A program made the position numbers and the translations under genes. Below are positions 24,885 through 35,216 of a stretch of DNA of 64,000 bases, piece after piece. The DNA lies in NCBI RefSeq assembly GCF_001866135.1, contig NZ_MODW01000006.1:101226-165225 (forward strand), in the 5' to 3' direction. Position 1 is the first letter of the stretch; each line of letters opens with the position of its first letter. The stretch is from Microbacterium sp. LCT-H2 (GTDB lineage Bacteria > Actinomycetota > Actinomycetes > Actinomycetales > Microbacteriaceae). Under the pieces are notes generated by a model. The model did no database searches. It was not told where the DNA came from and saw only the letters and a program-made list of their open reading frames with translations.

Positions 24885-25832
24885 ATGTCTTCCACGTTCG
24901 ACGCCTCCCGCGCCTCCCGCGTGCCGTTCTCCTTCGAGCTCTACCCGCCGCGCTCGGAGTCGAGCCAGGAGGCCCTGCACGAGACCGTCCGTCGTCTCGC
25001 CGCGGCCGGCCCGGAGTTCCTGTCGGTGACCTACGGCGCCGGCGGCTCGACCGGCGGCCGCTCGCTCGATGTGCTGCGCTTCATCCGGGAGCACACCGAC
25101 GTCGAACCCCTCGCTCATCTCACCTGCGTCGGCAACACCTACGCCGGAGCCACCGCGCTCATCCGGGAGTTCCTCGACGCCGGGATCCTCCGCTTCCTCG
25201 CCCTGCGCGGAGACCCGCCCGCGGGACAGAGCGAGCCCTTCCTGGGGGACCTGGAGAGCGCCGCCCAGCTCGTGCAGCTCATCGATCGCGTGCAGGCCGA
25301 GCGCGCGCCGTACCAGGAGTCTCCGGTCCCCGGTCTCCCCGGGGCCGCACTCGTCGCCCCGCGGCAGAAGGTCGACATCGCGGTGGCCGCGTTCCCGAAG
25401 GGGCACCCCCGGGCCACGCACCGCACGCAGGATGTCGAGGCGCTGCTCGCCAAGCAGGCCGCGGGGGCGACCTTCGCCATCACGCAGCTCTTCTTCCACC
25501 CCGATGACTACCTCGCCTTCGTGGAGCGCGCCCGCGCCGGAGGCGTCACCATCCCGATCCTCCCCGGCATCATGCCGATCACGTCGCCGGCCCGGCTGGC
25601 CCGGGTGCTGGAGCTGACCGGGGAGGACCTGCCCAGCGAGCTCTCGGTCGCCCTCGATGTCGAGCCGACCGCCGAAGGGCGGCGGGAGATCGGGATCTCC
25701 TGGGCCGCGCGCCTCGCCGCCGACGTCGTCGCCGGCGGGGCCCCCGGCGTGCATCTGTACGCCTTCAACCAGCACGAGACCGTCCTGACCGTCCTCGCCG
25801 AAGCCGGCATCGTCCCGGCGCTCCGGCACTAG
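24885..25832 (+). CDS. metF: Methylenetetrahydrofolate reductase
   Basis: 315-aa flavoenzyme reducing 5,10-methylene-THF to 5-methyl-THF, the methyl donor for methionine synthesis. It has the N-terminal FSFELYPPRS, the folate/FAD-binding VTYGAGGST, HLTCVGNTY, FLALRGDPP and AFPKGHP, and IMPITS near the C-terminus. ATG at 24885 has GGAGAG 4-9 bases upstream; an earlier in-frame TTG at 24837 has no support. metE follows after 21 bases. Confidence 0.95.
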   Translation: MSSTFDASRASRVPFSFELYPPRSESSQEALHETVRRLAAAGPEFLSVTYGAGGSTGGRSLDVLRFIREHTDVEPLAHLTCVGNTYAGATALIREFLDAGILRFLALRGDPPAGQSEPFLGDLESAAQLVQLIDRVQAERAPYQESPVPGLPGAALVAPRQKVDIAVAAFPKGHPRATHRTQDVEALLAKQAAGATFAITQLFFHPDDYLAFVERARAGGVTIPILPGIMPITSPARLARVLELTGEDLPSELSVALDVEPTAEGRREIGISWAARLAADVVAGGAPGVHLYAFNQHETVLTVLAEAGIVPALRH

Positions 25833-25853
25833 TCCCCGCCGAAAGGAAACACC

Positions 25854-28163
25854 ATGACCGCATTCCCCGAGGGCACCATCCTCGGCTACCCCCGCATCGG
25901 CCGTCGCCGCGAGCTCAAGAAGGCCGTCGAGGCGTTCTGGGCCGGCCGCATCGACGAGCAGGAGCTGGAGCGGACGGCCGCGGAGCTGCGCGCGGCGACC
26001 CGCGAGCGCCTGGCGGAGCTCGGCCTCGGCCGCACGGACTCGTCCATCCCGGAGTCCTTCTCCTTCTACGACCAGGTCCTCGACGCCGCCGTCACGGTCG
26101 GCGCGATCCCCGCCCGCTTCGACGACCTCCGCGAGGCGGACGGCACGATCGGCCTGCCCGCGCTGTTCACCGTCGCCCGGGGCGAGGGCGAGCGCGCGCC
26201 GCTGGAGATGACGAAGTGGTTCGACTCGAACTACCACTACCTCGTGCCGGAGATCGGGCCGGAGACGGTGTTCTCCCTCGCCAGCGACCGCCTGGTGCGC
26301 GAGGTCGCCGAGGCCGTCGCCGCCGGCTTCGTCACGCGTCCCGTGGTCGTCGGGCCGGTCACCCTGCTGGCGCTCGCGAAGGCGTCGGACGACGCTCCGG
26401 AGGGCTTCGAGCCGCTCTCGCGGCTGGAGGACGTGCTGCCGGTCTACGTCGATCTGCTCGTCCGTCTGCGCGCCGCGGGCGCCGAGTGGGTGCAGCTCGA
26501 CGAGCCCGCCCTCGTGAGTGAGTCGCTGCCGGCGACGCCCGCGCAGCTCGCCTCCGCCGCGGAGCGCGCGCTCGCGGTGCTCGGGAACGCCGAAGAGCGG
26601 CCCTCGATCCTCGTCGCGGCGCCGTACGCGAGCCTCGGCGCGACGTTCGCGACCGTGGCCGCCGCCCCCGTCGAGGCCATCGCCGTGGATCTCGTGCGCG
26701 GCACCGTGCCCGACGCGGTGCCGGGCCTCGAGGGCAAGACCCTCGTCGGCGGTGTGATCGACGGTCACAACATCTGGCGTGGCGACCTCTCCGCGGCGTT
26801 CGACTCTCTGGAGGCGCTCCGTGCGCTCGGGGCCCCGGTGTCGGCATCGACCTCGACCTCGCTGCTGCACGTGCCGCACGATGTGGACGACGAGACCGCG
26901 CTCGACGAGCGTCTCGTCTCGTGGCTCGCGTTCGCGGACCAGAAGGTGCAGCAGGTCGTGACTCTCGCCCGCGGCCTGTCCGCAGGGCGCACGGCGATCG
27001 CGGCCGAGCTGGACGCCGCGACCGCCGCGCTGCAGGACCGCCTGACCGCTCCCGGCGTGCGCGACGGCGAGGTGCGTGCCCGTGCGTTGAGCGACGCCGA
27101 CTTCGCCCGAGCCCCGTACCAGGAGCGGGAGGAGGCGCAGAACGCCCTCGGCCTGCCGGCGCTGCCCCTGACGACGATCGGCTCCTTCCCGCAGACCGGC
27201 GACATCCGTCGCGCGCGCGCCCAGTTCCTCCGTGGCGAGATCCCCGAGGACGACTACGAGGAGTTCCTGCGCCGTGAGGTCGCCGCGGTCGTCTCCCTGC
27301 AGGAGGACCTCGGTCTCGACGTCCTCGTGCACGGTGAGCCGGAGCGCAATGACATGGTGCAGTACTTCGCGGAGCACCTCGACGGCTTCGCGGTCACGCA
27401 GCACGGCTGGGTGCAGTCGTACGGCTCGCGAGCCACGCGCCCGTCGATCCTCTGGGGCGACGTCTCGCGTCCCGCGCCCATCACGGTCGCCTGGTCGGCG
27501 TACGCCCAGTCGCTCACGGCGAAGCACATGAAGGGGATGCTCACGGGCCCCGTCACGATCCTCGCGTGGTCCTTCGTCCGCGACGACCAGCCGCTGGGCG
27601 TGACCGCGAACCAGGTGGCGCTGGCGCTCCGCGATGAGATCGCCGACCTGGAGGCCGCGGGCATCCAGGTGATCCAGGTCGACGAGCCGGCGCTCCGGGA
27701 GCTGCTCCCGCTGAAGCAGGCCGACCAGCCGGCGTACCTCGACTGGTCGGTCGCGTCGTTCCGACTGGCCACGGGCGGCGCGGCACCGGCCACGCAGGTG
27801 CACACCCACCTCTGTTACTCGGAGTTCGGCGTCGTGATCGACGCGATCCGTGCGCTCGACGCGGACGTGACCTCCATCGAGGCGGCCCGGAGCCGCATGG
27901 AGGTCGTCGCGGACATCGCCGAGGTGGGCTTCGACCACGGCATCGGCCCCGGCGTGTACGACATCCACTCGCCGCGCGTGCCCACCGTGGAGGAGGTCGA
28001 GTCCCTGCTCCGGCGTGCGGTCGACGAGATCCCGCTCCGGCAGCTCTGGGTGAACCCGGACTGCGGTCTGAAGACCCGCGGCTACGCCGAGACCACGGCG
28101 TCGCTGCGGAACATCGTCGAGGCGACCCGACGGGTGCGCGAGGACGTGGTGGTCACCGCCTGA
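25854..28163 (+). CDS. metE: Cobalamin-independent methionine synthase
   Basis: 769-aa zinc enzyme transferring a methyl group from 5-methyl-THF-triglutamate to homocysteine. Two homologous barrels are visible. The N-terminal half begins ILGYPRIGRRRELKKAVEAFW. The C-terminal half starts near LPLTTIGSFPQTGDIR and carries the zinc ligands in THLCYSEF and WVNPDCGLKTRG, plus homocysteine-binding HGEPERNDMVQYF and QVDEPALRE. Length is normal. GAAAGGA lies before the ATG. Coupled with metF, so methyl-THF is made and used by one operon. Confidence 0.97.
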   Translation: MTAFPEGTILGYPRIGRRRELKKAVEAFWAGRIDEQELERTAAELRAATRERLAELGLGRTDSSIPESFSFYDQVLDAAVTVGAIPARFDDLREADGTIGLPALFTVARGEGERAPLEMTKWFDSNYHYLVPEIGPETVFSLASDRLVREVAEAVAAGFVTRPVVVGPVTLLALAKASDDAPEGFEPLSRLEDVLPVYVDLLVRLRAAGAEWVQLDEPALVSESLPATPAQLASAAERALAVLGNAEERPSILVAAPYASLGATFATVAAAPVEAIAVDLVRGTVPDAVPGLEGKTLVGGVIDGHNIWRGDLSAAFDSLEALRALGAPVSASTSTSLLHVPHDVDDETALDERLVSWLAFADQKVQQVVTLARGLSAGRTAIAAELDAATAALQDRLTAPGVRDGEVRARALSDADFARAPYQEREEAQNALGLPALPLTTIGSFPQTGDIRRARAQFLRGEIPEDDYEEFLRREVAAVVSLQEDLGLDVLVHGEPERNDMVQYFAEHLDGFAVTQHGWVQSYGSRATRPSILWGDVSRPAPITVAWSAYAQSLTAKHMKGMLTGPVTILAWSFVRDDQPLGVTANQVALALRDEIADLEAAGIQVIQVDEPALRELLPLKQADQPAYLDWSVASFRLATGGAAPATQVHTHLCYSEFGVVIDAIRALDADVTSIEAARSRMEVVADIAEVGFDHGIGPGVYDIHSPRVPTVEEVESLLRRAVDEIPLRQLWVNPDCGLKTRGYAETTASLRNIVEATRRVREDVVVTA

Positions 28164-28182
28164 CGCGGTCGTCCCCGGACAC

Positions 28183-28218
28183 ACGAAGGCCCTCCCGGCG
28201 CACCGGGAGGGCCTTCGT
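28183..28218. terminator. Bidirectional terminator between metE and lexA
   Basis: 16-bp perfect stem ACGAAGGCCCTCCCGG / CCGGGAGGGCCTTCGT with a 4-base loop CGCA, between convergent metE and lexA. Its outer part (ACGAAGGCCC) is the same as in the terminator at 18722-18767. Confidence 0.85.
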
Positions 28219-28242
28219 CGTCGTCTCCGACGATACGGCGTC

Positions 28243-28929
28243 TCAGACCGCGCGCATGACCGCGACGACCTTGCCGAGCACGACCGCCTCGTCGCCCAGG
28301 ATCGGCTCGAACGCGGAGTTGCGGGGCAGCAGCCACGTGTGGCCGTCGCGACGGCGCAGCACCTTGACGGTCGCCTCGCCGTCGAGCATGGCGGCCACGA
28401 TCTCGCCGTTCTCCGCCGTGTTCTGCGAACGCACGACGACCCAGTCGCCGTCGCAGATGGCGGCGTCGATCATCGACTCCCCGGAGACCTTGAGCATGAA
28501 GAGGTCGCCCTTGCCGACGAGCTGCCGGGGGAGCGGGAAGATCTCCTCGACCTGCTGGTCCGCCGTGATCGGCACGCCCGCGGCGATACGCCCGACCAGG
28601 GGGACCAGGGCGGCATCGCCCACGGGGGTCGCCACGTCCGCCGGGTTCTCCGCGCCGGTGCCGGGCAGGTCGATGAGGACCTCCATGGCGCGCGTCTTGC
28701 CCGGGTCGCGTCGCAGGTAGCCGCTGAGCTCGAGCTGACCGAGCTGGTGGGTGACGCTGGACAGCGACTTGAGCCCGACGGCGTCGCCGATCTCGCGCAT
28801 GCTCGGCGGATAGCCGTTCTGCGCGATCGAGGCCTGGATGACCTCGAGGATCGCCATCTGCTTCGGGCTGAGGCTCTTGCGACGGCGGGTGCGCGGCGCC
28901 TCGGACTCGAGGGCTGAGGTGTCGCTCAT
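28243..28929 (-). CDS. lexA: SOS repressor LexA
   Basis: 228-aa LexA. N-terminal winged helix ([44 protein letters not shown]), then the autocleavage site A117-G118 in RIAAGVPI, and the serine/lysine dyad S152 (KVSGESM) and K189 (GEATVKVL). RecA-stimulated self-cleavage relieves repression of DNA-damage genes. Divergent 283-bp spacer to a small LysM protein carries one good and one weaker SOS-type box, so both genes are probably LexA targets. Confidence 0.97.
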   Translation of the reverse strand: MSDTSALESEAPRTRRRKSLSPKQMAILEVIQASIAQNGYPPSMREIGDAVGLKSLSSVTHQLGQLELSGYLRRDPGKTRAMEVLIDLPGTGAENPADVATPVGDAALVPLVGRIAAGVPITADQQVEEIFPLPRQLVGKGDLFMLKVSGESMIDAAICDGDWVVVRSQNTAENGEIVAAMLDGEATVKVLRRRDGHTWLLPRNSAFEPILGDEAVVLGKVVAVMRAV

Positions 28930-29027
28930 GGTGCTCCTTCACTGCGTGATCCGACGTGCCGCTTCGAATGTCGGTGGCCCGTGGTGGGGTGTCCTTATCG
29001 AAACCGTATCCGAGAAAAGCGCCGATC

Positions 29028-29043
29028 TGGAAGATCTGTTCGA
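29028..29043 (-). promoter_or_regulatory. Weaker SOS-type box, lexA side
   Basis: On the minus strand reads TCGAACAGATCTTCCA: left half equals the actinobacterial consensus TCGAAC-N4-GTTCGA, right half matches in part. Located about 100 bases upstream of lexA; a plausible autoregulatory site. Confidence 0.4.
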
Positions 29044-29083
29044 GCGTGTCGGCCGATTCGCGGGGCGTGGTTTCGAAGACGGC

Positions 29084-29116
29084 TTGACAGATGTTCGAAC
29101 TCGAAGATATCTTCGG
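29084..29116 (+). promoter_or_regulatory. Promoter with overlapping SOS box for the LysM gene
   Basis: TTGACA (29084-29089) and TATCTT (29108-29113) with an 18-base spacer. Overlapping the -10 is TCGAAGATATCTTCGG (29101-29116), whose central CGAAGATATCTTCG is a perfect palindrome; it fits the spacing of the LexA box TCGAAC-N4-GTTCGA with a symmetric C-to-G change. LexA bound here would block the promoter. Confidence 0.65.
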
Positions 29117-29212
29117 AACGTAGCTTCGCATCCACGGCTCCCGGCCGAGTCGCGGATGCGAAAGCTACGCCAACCTCCCCGGGCTCCGGCGCCGGGACAG
29201 TAAGGAGCAGAC

Positions 29213-29581
29213 ATGAGCAGCATGAGCCTCAGCACCGCGACCGCCCTTCCGGCGCCGGCCCGTCCGGCCACCCGGCTGCGGATCACGGCCCGCGGCCGCC
29301 GCACCCTGCTCGCGCTCGCCTCCGTCCCGCTCGCTGCGGGCATCGCCTTCGCCGCCATCGGCGGGGGCAGCGCGATCGCCTCCGGTGTAGACGCACCGGC
29401 CGTCTCCGTCGAGACCGTCACGGTCATGCCCGGTGACACGCTCTGGTCGATCGCGAGCAGCATCGCTCCCGACGCCGACCCGCGGGATGTCATCGGCGAG
29501 ATCAGCCGGATGAACCTCCTGCGCGGCGGTGAGCTCCAGGTCGGTCAGGAGCTCGCGCTCCCGGCACGGTACACCGACTGA
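29213..29581 (+). CDS. LysM membrane protein next to lexA, likely SOS cell-division suppressor
   Basis: 122 aa: cytoplasmic basic N-terminus (about 1-30), one hydrophobic segment (TLLALASVPLAAGIAFAAIGG), and a C-terminal LysM domain (VTVMPGDTLWSIASSIAPDADPRDVIGEISRMNLLRGGELQVGQELALP). Position, size and layout parallel YneA of Bacillus and Rv2719c (ChiZ) of Mycobacterium, which sit beside lexA, are SOS-induced and delay division. No hydrolase domain is present. ATG at 29213 follows AAGGAG. Function is inferred from context plus domain. Confidence 0.82.
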   Translation: MSSMSLSTATALPAPARPATRLRITARGRRTLLALASVPLAAGIAFAAIGGGSAIASGVDAPAVSVETVTVMPGDTLWSIASSIAPDADPRDVIGEISRMNLLRGGELQVGQELALPARYTD

Positions 29582-29669
29582 CGCGGAGCCCGAGGTCCTG
29601 CCTCCGGTCCGTGACCATCCGATCGTCACGATGACCTCGGCGCTCCGTGCTCCTCTTAAGATGGGAAGG

Positions 29670-30755
29670 GTGACCTTCTCCCTCAACGATCTCCCGCTCC
29701 GCGACGATCTGCGCGGACTCACCCCGTACGGCGCACCTCAGGCCCCGCTGCCGGTCGCCCTCAACGTCAACGAGAACACGCATCCTGTTCCCGACGACGT
29801 CGCCAGTGACATCCTCGACGACATCGCCGTGGCGATCCGAGACGTGAACCGGTACCCGGACCGTGAGTTCACGACGCTGCGGGAGGCGTTCGCCGACTAC
29901 CTGGGTCACGGCCTCACGCCGGAGCAGATCTGGGCGGGCAACGGATCCAACGAGGTGCTGCAGCACATCTTCCAGGCCTTCGGCGGACCGGGGCGCACGG
30001 CCTTCGGCTTCGCTCCCACGTACTCGATGTACCCGCTCATCGCGAAGGGGACCGGCGCGTCCTGGATCGCCGGTACCCGTCAGCCCGACTACACGGTCAC
30101 CCCGGAGGAGGCGGCGGAGCAGGTGCGCGCGGCGGACCCCGACATCGTGATCCTCTGCTCGCCGAACAACCCGACCGGCACCCCGCTGGGGCTCGACGTG
30201 GTGGAGGCCGTGTACCAGGCGGCCCGCGGCGTCGTGATCGTCGACGAGGCCTACCAGGAGTTCGCGCCGCGGGATGCGGCGTCGGCCCTCACCCTCCTGG
30301 AAGGACGGCCGCGGCTCGCCGTCTCCCGCACCATGAGCAAGGCGTTCGCCTTCGCCGGTGCCCGCGTCGGCTACCTCGCGGCCGATCCGGCGTTCATCGA
30401 CGCGCTGCGCCTCGTCCGGCTGCCGTACCACCTGAGCGCCTTGACGCAGGCGGCCGCCGTCGCCGCTCTCCGCAACGCCGACGTCATGCTCGGCATGGTG
30501 CAGGAGATCGTGGAGCAGCGGGACCGCATCACGGCGACGCTCGAAGCGCTCGGCTACACGCCGCACCTCTCGTGGTCCAACTTCGTGCTGTTCGGAGGCG
30601 TCGCGGATCCGCAGGCGACCTGGCAGCAGCTGTACGATCGCGGCGTGCTCGTCCGCGACGTGGGCATCCCCGGCCACCTGCGCGTCAGCGCCGGCACGGA
30701 GGCGGAGACGACGGCGTTCCTGGACGCCCTGGCCTCGATAGGATCGGCATCATGA
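29670..30755 (+). CDS. hisC: Histidinol-phosphate aminotransferase
   Basis: 361-aa PLP enzyme converting imidazole-acetol phosphate to histidinol phosphate. It shows [45 protein letters not shown], and the PLP lysine in [20 protein letters not shown] at 29670 is chosen: TAAGAT (29657-29662) lies 7 bases before it, the distance of a leaderless -10; ATG at 29661 overlaps that element. First gene of hisCBH-A; each early junction overlaps (ATGA, GTGA). Confidence 0.93.
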   Translation: MTFSLNDLPLRDDLRGLTPYGAPQAPLPVALNVNENTHPVPDDVASDILDDIAVAIRDVNRYPDREFTTLREAFADYLGHGLTPEQIWAGNGSNEVLQHIFQAFGGPGRTAFGFAPTYSMYPLIAKGTGASWIAGTRQPDYTVTPEEAAEQVRAADPDIVILCSPNNPTGTPLGLDVVEAVYQAARGVVIVDEAYQEFAPRDAASALTLLEGRPRLAVSRTMSKAFAFAGARVGYLAADPAFIDALRLVRLPYHLSALTQAAAVAALRNADVMLGMVQEIVEQRDRITATLEALGYTPHLSWSNFVLFGGVADPQATWQQLYDRGVLVRDVGIPGHLRVSAGTEAETTAFLDALASIGSAS

Positions 30756-31369
30756 CCATCCCCGCGCCCACCGCACGCACCGCGAGCCGCGTGCGCAGCA
30801 CGTCGGAGTCCACCGTCGAGGTCGAGCTGAACCTCGACGGCACCGGTGCGAGCCGCATCGACACGTCGGTGCCGTTCTTCGACCACATGCTCACGGCGTT
30901 CGCGAAGCACTCGCTGACGGATCTCACCGTGCGGGCCTCAGGGGACACCCACATCGATGCCCACCACACCGTGGAGGACGTCTCGATCGTGCTTGGCCAG
31001 GCGATCCTCGCAGCGCTGGGGGACAAGTCCGGCATCTCGCGGTACGGCGACGCCCTCGTGCCCCTGGACGAGGCGCTCGCACAGGCGGTCGTCGACATCT
31101 CCGGTCGCCCGTACCTCGTGCACGAGGGGGAGCCCGCAGGCTTCGAGCACCACCTGATCGGCGGGCACTTCACCGGATCGCTCGTACGGCACGTCTTCGA
31201 GGCCATCACCGTCAACGCCGCGCTGACCGTGCACGTGCGGGTGCTGAGCGGGCGCGACCCGCACCACATCGCCGAGGCCGAGTTCAAGGCGTTCGCGCGG
31301 GCGTTCCGGCAGGCGAAGGCCCTGGATCCCCTCGTCGACGGCATCCCGTCCACCAAGGGCGCGCTGTGA
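30752..31369 (+). CDS. hisB: Imidazoleglycerol-phosphate dehydratase
   Basis: 205-aa monofunctional HisB (manganese dehydratase without the phosphatase domain). Conserved [54 protein letters not shown] and [15 protein letters not shown] supply the metal-binding His/Glu residues. ATGA overlap with hisC and GTGA overlap with hisH show coupled translation. Confidence 0.97.
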   Translation: MTIPAPTARTASRVRSTSESTVEVELNLDGTGASRIDTSVPFFDHMLTAFAKHSLTDLTVRASGDTHIDAHHTVEDVSIVLGQAILAALGDKSGISRYGDALVPLDEALAQAVVDISGRPYLVHEGEPAGFEHHLIGGHFTGSLVRHVFEAITVNAALTVHVRVLSGRDPHHIAEAEFKAFARAFRQAKALDPLVDGIPSTKGAL

Positions 31370-32001
31370 GTGCCGCGCCCCGGGTCGCCGTCTTCGACTA
31401 CGAGTCCGGCAACGTCCACTCCGCGGTCAAGGCCCTCGTCGCCGCGGGAGCCGACGCCGTCCTCACGCGCGACCGCGCCGAGGCGCTTGAGGCAGACGGG
31501 TTCGTGGTGCCCGGTGTCGGGGCCTTCCAGGCGGTGCGGGATGCTCTGCACGCCCACGGCGGCGACGAGATCATCGGCCGTCGTCTCGCGGGCGGCCGAC
31601 CGGTGCTCGGCATCTGCGTCGGCATGCAGGTGCTCTTCGAGCACGGCGTCGAGCGGGGGCACGACACCGCGGGCCTCGGCGAGTGGCCGGGCGCCGTGAC
31701 GGAGCTCAACGCGTCCGTGCTGCCGCACATGGGCTGGAACACCGTCGAGCCGGGGAAGGACACGGTCCTGTTCCGCGGCATCGAGCAGGAGCGCTTCTAC
31801 TTCGTGCACTCCTATGCCGCGCAGTCCTGGGAGCTCGACGTGATCCCGCCGTTCCCGCAGCCCGTGCTCACGTGGGCGGACTACGGCGGCCCCTTCCTCG
31901 CGGCCGTCGAGAACGGCCCGCTCTCGGCGACGCAGTTCCACCCGGAGAAGTCCGGTGACGCCGGCATCCGGCTGCTCCGGAACTGGGTGCAGAGCCTCTG
32001 A
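31366..32001 (+). CDS. hisH: Imidazole glycerol phosphate synthase glutaminase subunit HisH
   Basis: 211-aa class I glutamine amidotransferase that feeds ammonia to HisF. Nucleophile Cys84 in [12 protein letters not shown], with His and Glu in [10 protein letters not shown]; the N-terminus [13 protein letters not shown] and HMGWNTVE are typical. GTG start overlaps the hisB stop. hisF is not in the window. Confidence 0.96.
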   Translation: MSAAPRVAVFDYESGNVHSAVKALVAAGADAVLTRDRAEALEADGFVVPGVGAFQAVRDALHAHGGDEIIGRRLAGGRPVLGICVGMQVLFEHGVERGHDTAGLGEWPGAVTELNASVLPHMGWNTVEPGKDTVLFRGIEQERFYFVHSYAAQSWELDVIPPFPQPVLTWADYGGPFLAAVENGPLSATQFHPEKSGDAGIRLLRNWVQSL

Positions 32002-32113
32002 CCCCGAGCCGCGTCGGCGCCCGGCGTCACGCGGTTTGTCCCGCGCCTCGCGGCGGACTACCCTCGTCTCTCGTGCCCTCTCGGGCCGCAGACCCACCCG
32101 AACCAAGGACCCC

Positions 32114-32860
32114 ATGAACGACTTCGCGCAGTCCCCTTCGCTCACGCTCCTTCCCGCGGTCGACGTCGCCGGCGGCAAGGCGGTCCGTCTCACGCAGGGG
32201 GAGGCCGGGACCGAGACGAGCTACGGCGACCCGCTGGACGCCGCCGGGGAGTGGGTCTCGCAGGGAGCCTCCTGGATCCACCTCGTCGATCTGGACGCGG
32301 CGTTCGGTCGCGGGAGCAACGCGCCGATCCTGCGCAAGGTCATCAAGCAGTTCAAGAACGTCAATGTCGAGCTCTCCGGCGGCATCCGGGACGACGCGAG
32401 CCTGGAGGCAGCTCTGGAGAGCGGTGCCGCCCGCATCAACCTCGGCACCGCCGCGCTGGAGAACCCGGAGTGGGCGGCCGACGTGATCAGCCGCTTCGGG
32501 GAGGCGATCGCCGTCGGCCTCGACGTCCGTGGCACGACGCTCGCCGCGCGCGGCTGGACGAAGGAGGGCGGCGACCTCTGGGAGGTGCTCGAGCGCCTCG
32601 AGGACGCCGGCTGCAGCCGCTACGTCGTGACCGATGTGACCAAGGACGGCACGCTGCGCGGCCCGAACCTGGAGCTGCTGCGCGAGGTGACCTCGCGCAC
32701 GCCGAAGCCGGTCGTCGCCTCGGGTGGCATCTCGAACCTCGACGACATCGCCGCGCTGCGCGACCTCGTGCCCCTGGGCGTCGAGGGAGCCATCGTCGGC
32801 AAGGCTCTGTACGCGGGCGCCTTCACGCTCGCGGAGGCCCTGGATGTCGCCGGAGACTGA
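32114..32860 (+). CDS. hisA: Phosphoribosyl isomerase HisA/PriA
   Basis: 248-aa TIM barrel. In actinobacteria lacking trpF this enzyme (PriA) acts in both histidine and tryptophan synthesis; that is inferred here. Catalytic Asp residues lie in [13 protein letters not shown] and [15 protein letters not shown]; the half-barrel phosphate loops read [12 protein letters not shown] and [11 protein letters not shown]. There is a 112-bp gap after hisH with a possible internal promoter (GACTACCCT). The last 17 bases overlap sseB. Confidence 0.94.
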   Translation: MNDFAQSPSLTLLPAVDVAGGKAVRLTQGEAGTETSYGDPLDAAGEWVSQGASWIHLVDLDAAFGRGSNAPILRKVIKQFKNVNVELSGGIRDDASLEAALESGAARINLGTAALENPEWAADVISRFGEAIAVGLDVRGTTLAARGWTKEGGDLWEVLERLEDAGCSRYVVTDVTKDGTLRGPNLELLREVTSRTPKPVVASGGISNLDDIAALRDLVPLGVEGAIVGKALYAGAFTLAEALDVAGD

Positions 32861-33641
32861 CCCCCACGCCTGCGGCCCCGAGTCGCACAACCGGGCCGAT
32901 TCCGCCGGGGTGCCCTGGGAGGGCCGCAGCTTCGAGTCGAACCCGCATGCGGCGGACGACGGCTCGGCGGACCCGGCTCTGCTCGCTGCGCTTCACCGTT
33001 TCCGCGCGGGGGAGGGAAGCCAGGCCGAGGTCGTCGACGCGTTCCGCTCCGCCCGGGTGCTCGTCCCCCTGATCGCCGAGAAGGGCGAGGAGGGAGTGGC
33101 CCCCAGCGGTCTGGCGGTGGACAAGACGCAGGAGCTCTCGATCGTCACCGTCGCCGCCCCGGACGGACGCCGCGTCCAGCCGGTGTTCTCGTCGGTCGAG
33201 ACGATGCAGCGCTGGGATCCGTCGGCACGCCCGATCCCGGTCGAGGCCGTCCGCGCGGCCCTGGCCGCGTCGTCGGAGGACACCGACCTCATCGTGCTGG
33301 ACCCCACGTCCGACACCGAGTTCGTGATCCGCCGCCCCGCCGTCTGGGCCGTGGCGCAGGGGCACGCGTGGGAGCCGAGCTTCCTCTCTCCGGAGGTCGT
33401 CACCGCCCTCCGGGAGAGCATCGCCCACGAACTCGCCGTGATCGACATTGCGGTCGCGTCGGGAGACCCGGACGCCCGGCTCCGCGGACCCGAGCTCATC
33501 GTGGTGCTGGAGCTCGTCGACGGACTGGAGCGCGAGGTGCTGGATGCCGTGCTCGCCCGGCTCGCCCAGCGCTGGGCCGCGGACGACCGCATCGCCGTCC
33601 TCGCCGACTCTCTGGCGGTCAAACTCCGCCGCAGCAGCTGA
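32844..33641 (+). CDS. SseB family protein
   Basis: 265-aa cytoplasmic protein with the SseB-type N-terminal domain ([31 protein letters not shown] ... [35 protein letters not shown]) and a C-terminal extension ending [17 protein letters not shown]. SseB proteins were first linked to serine sensitivity; their molecular role is unclear. ATG at 32844 lies inside the end of hisA, an arrangement I recall in other actinobacterial his clusters, so it is probably co-transcribed. Confidence 0.85.
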   Translation: MSPETDPHACGPESHNRADSAGVPWEGRSFESNPHAADDGSADPALLAALHRFRAGEGSQAEVVDAFRSARVLVPLIAEKGEEGVAPSGLAVDKTQELSIVTVAAPDGRRVQPVFSSVETMQRWDPSARPIPVEAVRAALAASSEDTDLIVLDPTSDTEFVIRRPAVWAVAQGHAWEPSFLSPEVVTALRESIAHELAVIDIAVASGDPDARLRGPELIVVLELVDGLEREVLDAVLARLAQRWAADDRIAVLADSLAVKLRRSS

Positions 33642-33659
33642 GGCGGAGCTTCGGCCGGA

Positions 33660-34058
33660 TCAGGTGACGGGGCCGGTCCACTTCTCGCCCGGCCCCTTGC
33701 CGATCGGGTCGGGGATGGTCGAGGCCTCGCGGAAGGCGAGCTGCAGCGAACGGAGGCCGTCGCGCAGTGAGCGTGCGTGCATGTCGCTGATCTCCGGGGC
33801 GCCGGCGGTGATGAGCCCTGCCAGGGCGTTGATGAGCTTGCGCGCCTCATCGAGGTCGAGCTGGGCCGCGGCGTCGGGGTCGTCCGCCAGGCCGAGCTTC
33901 ACGGCCGCGGCGCTCATGAGGTGCACGGCGGCGGTCGTGATCACCTCGACGGCCGGGACGTCGGCGATGTCACGGACGGCCGAGGAGGCTGCCTCCTCCT
34001 GCCGAGCCCATCGCTCCTCGCGCTCGCGGGCCGCCTCGTCCGATGCCTGGTTCGTCAC
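33660..34058 (-). CDS. DUF1844 protein
   Basis: 132-aa soluble protein; the acidic/charged N-terminus (EAAREREERWARQEEA) is followed by the DUF1844 core (VEVITTAAVHLMSAAAVKLGLADDP ... LDLDEARKLINALAGLI). Function unknown; it is typically found divergent from infC in actinobacteria, as here. GTG at 34058 is chosen since homology starts with TNQASDE and an AAGGCGAA stretch precedes it; an upstream frame enters the infC leader. Confidence 0.85.
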   Translation of the reverse strand: MTNQASDEAAREREERWARQEEAASSAVRDIADVPAVEVITTAAVHLMSAAAVKLGLADDPDAAAQLDLDEARKLINALAGLITAGAPEISDMHARSLRDGLRSLQLAFREASTIPDPIGKGPGEKWTGPVT

Positions 34059-34075
34059 TTCGCCTTGCTTTCTGT

Positions 34076-34314
34076 TAGACTTTGGCGGGCTCCGGAGCGT
34101 CATGCTCCGGATCGAAAGAGGATTCACTTCCCACCCGCGCTTGCCGTTCCAGGCTACCGGGTCTTGCGCTCCGCCGGCTCCGCTCGTCATGAGAGGCCGG
34201 TAGACAGGGTGCGAAGCCGGCATCTGAACGCCGGCGGGTGGGGGACGACTCCGATTTCGCCCGGGATGCAGACCGCATCACGGTGGCCGAATCACATCGT
34301 CTAAGGAGCTCCGC
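34076..34314 (+). promoter_or_regulatory. infC promoter and leader with strong hairpin
   Basis: TAGACT at 34076-34081 is a likely -10. The leader of about 230 bases contains a perfect hairpin TCCGGAGC/GCTCCGGA with a GTCAT loop (34091-34111) right after the start point. It ends in AAGGAG (34303-34308), six bases before the AUC start. It could be an autoregulatory leader of the infC-rpmI-rplT operon; that role is inferred. Confidence 0.5.
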
Positions 34315-34917
<603 letters not shown>

Positions 34918-34989
34918 GTCCGCCCCCAGAACTCCCGCACCGCGGGTTGACACCGTCGCCTGAGAAGGCGCCATACGAAGGAAGAGAAG

Positions 34990-35184
34990 ATGCCGAAGCA
35001 GAAGACCCACTCGGGTGCTAAGAAGCGCTTCAAGATCACCGGCAGCGGCAAGCTGAAGAAGCAGCAGGCCGGGATGCGCCACAACCTCGAGCACAAGTCG
35101 AGCCGTCGCACCCGTCGTCTGAACCAGGACCAGGTGCTCGCGAAGGCGGACTTCAAGGTCGCGAAGAAGCTTCTCGGTCGCTGA
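34990..35184 (+). CDS. rpmI: Ribosomal protein bL35
   Basis: 64-aa large-subunit protein: [36 protein letters not shown], then [12 protein letters not shown]. Complete, highly basic. GAAGGAAGAG precedes the ATG. Second gene of the conserved infC-rpmI-rplT operon. Confidence 0.98.
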   Translation: MPKQKTHSGAKKRFKITGSGKLKKQQAGMRHNLEHKSSRRTRRLNQDQVLAKADFKVAKKLLGR

Positions 35185-35216
35185 CGCGCCCGATCGCAGG
35201 ATAGGAACACAGGAAA

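Noticed and set aside
24786..28184. 1132-codon minus-strand frame opposite metF and metE, and similar long frames at 43984-46359 and 60143-62164
   Set aside because: They are antisense to well-conserved genes, have Arg/Asp/His-rich composition typical of shadow frames in GC-rich DNA, and show no domain.
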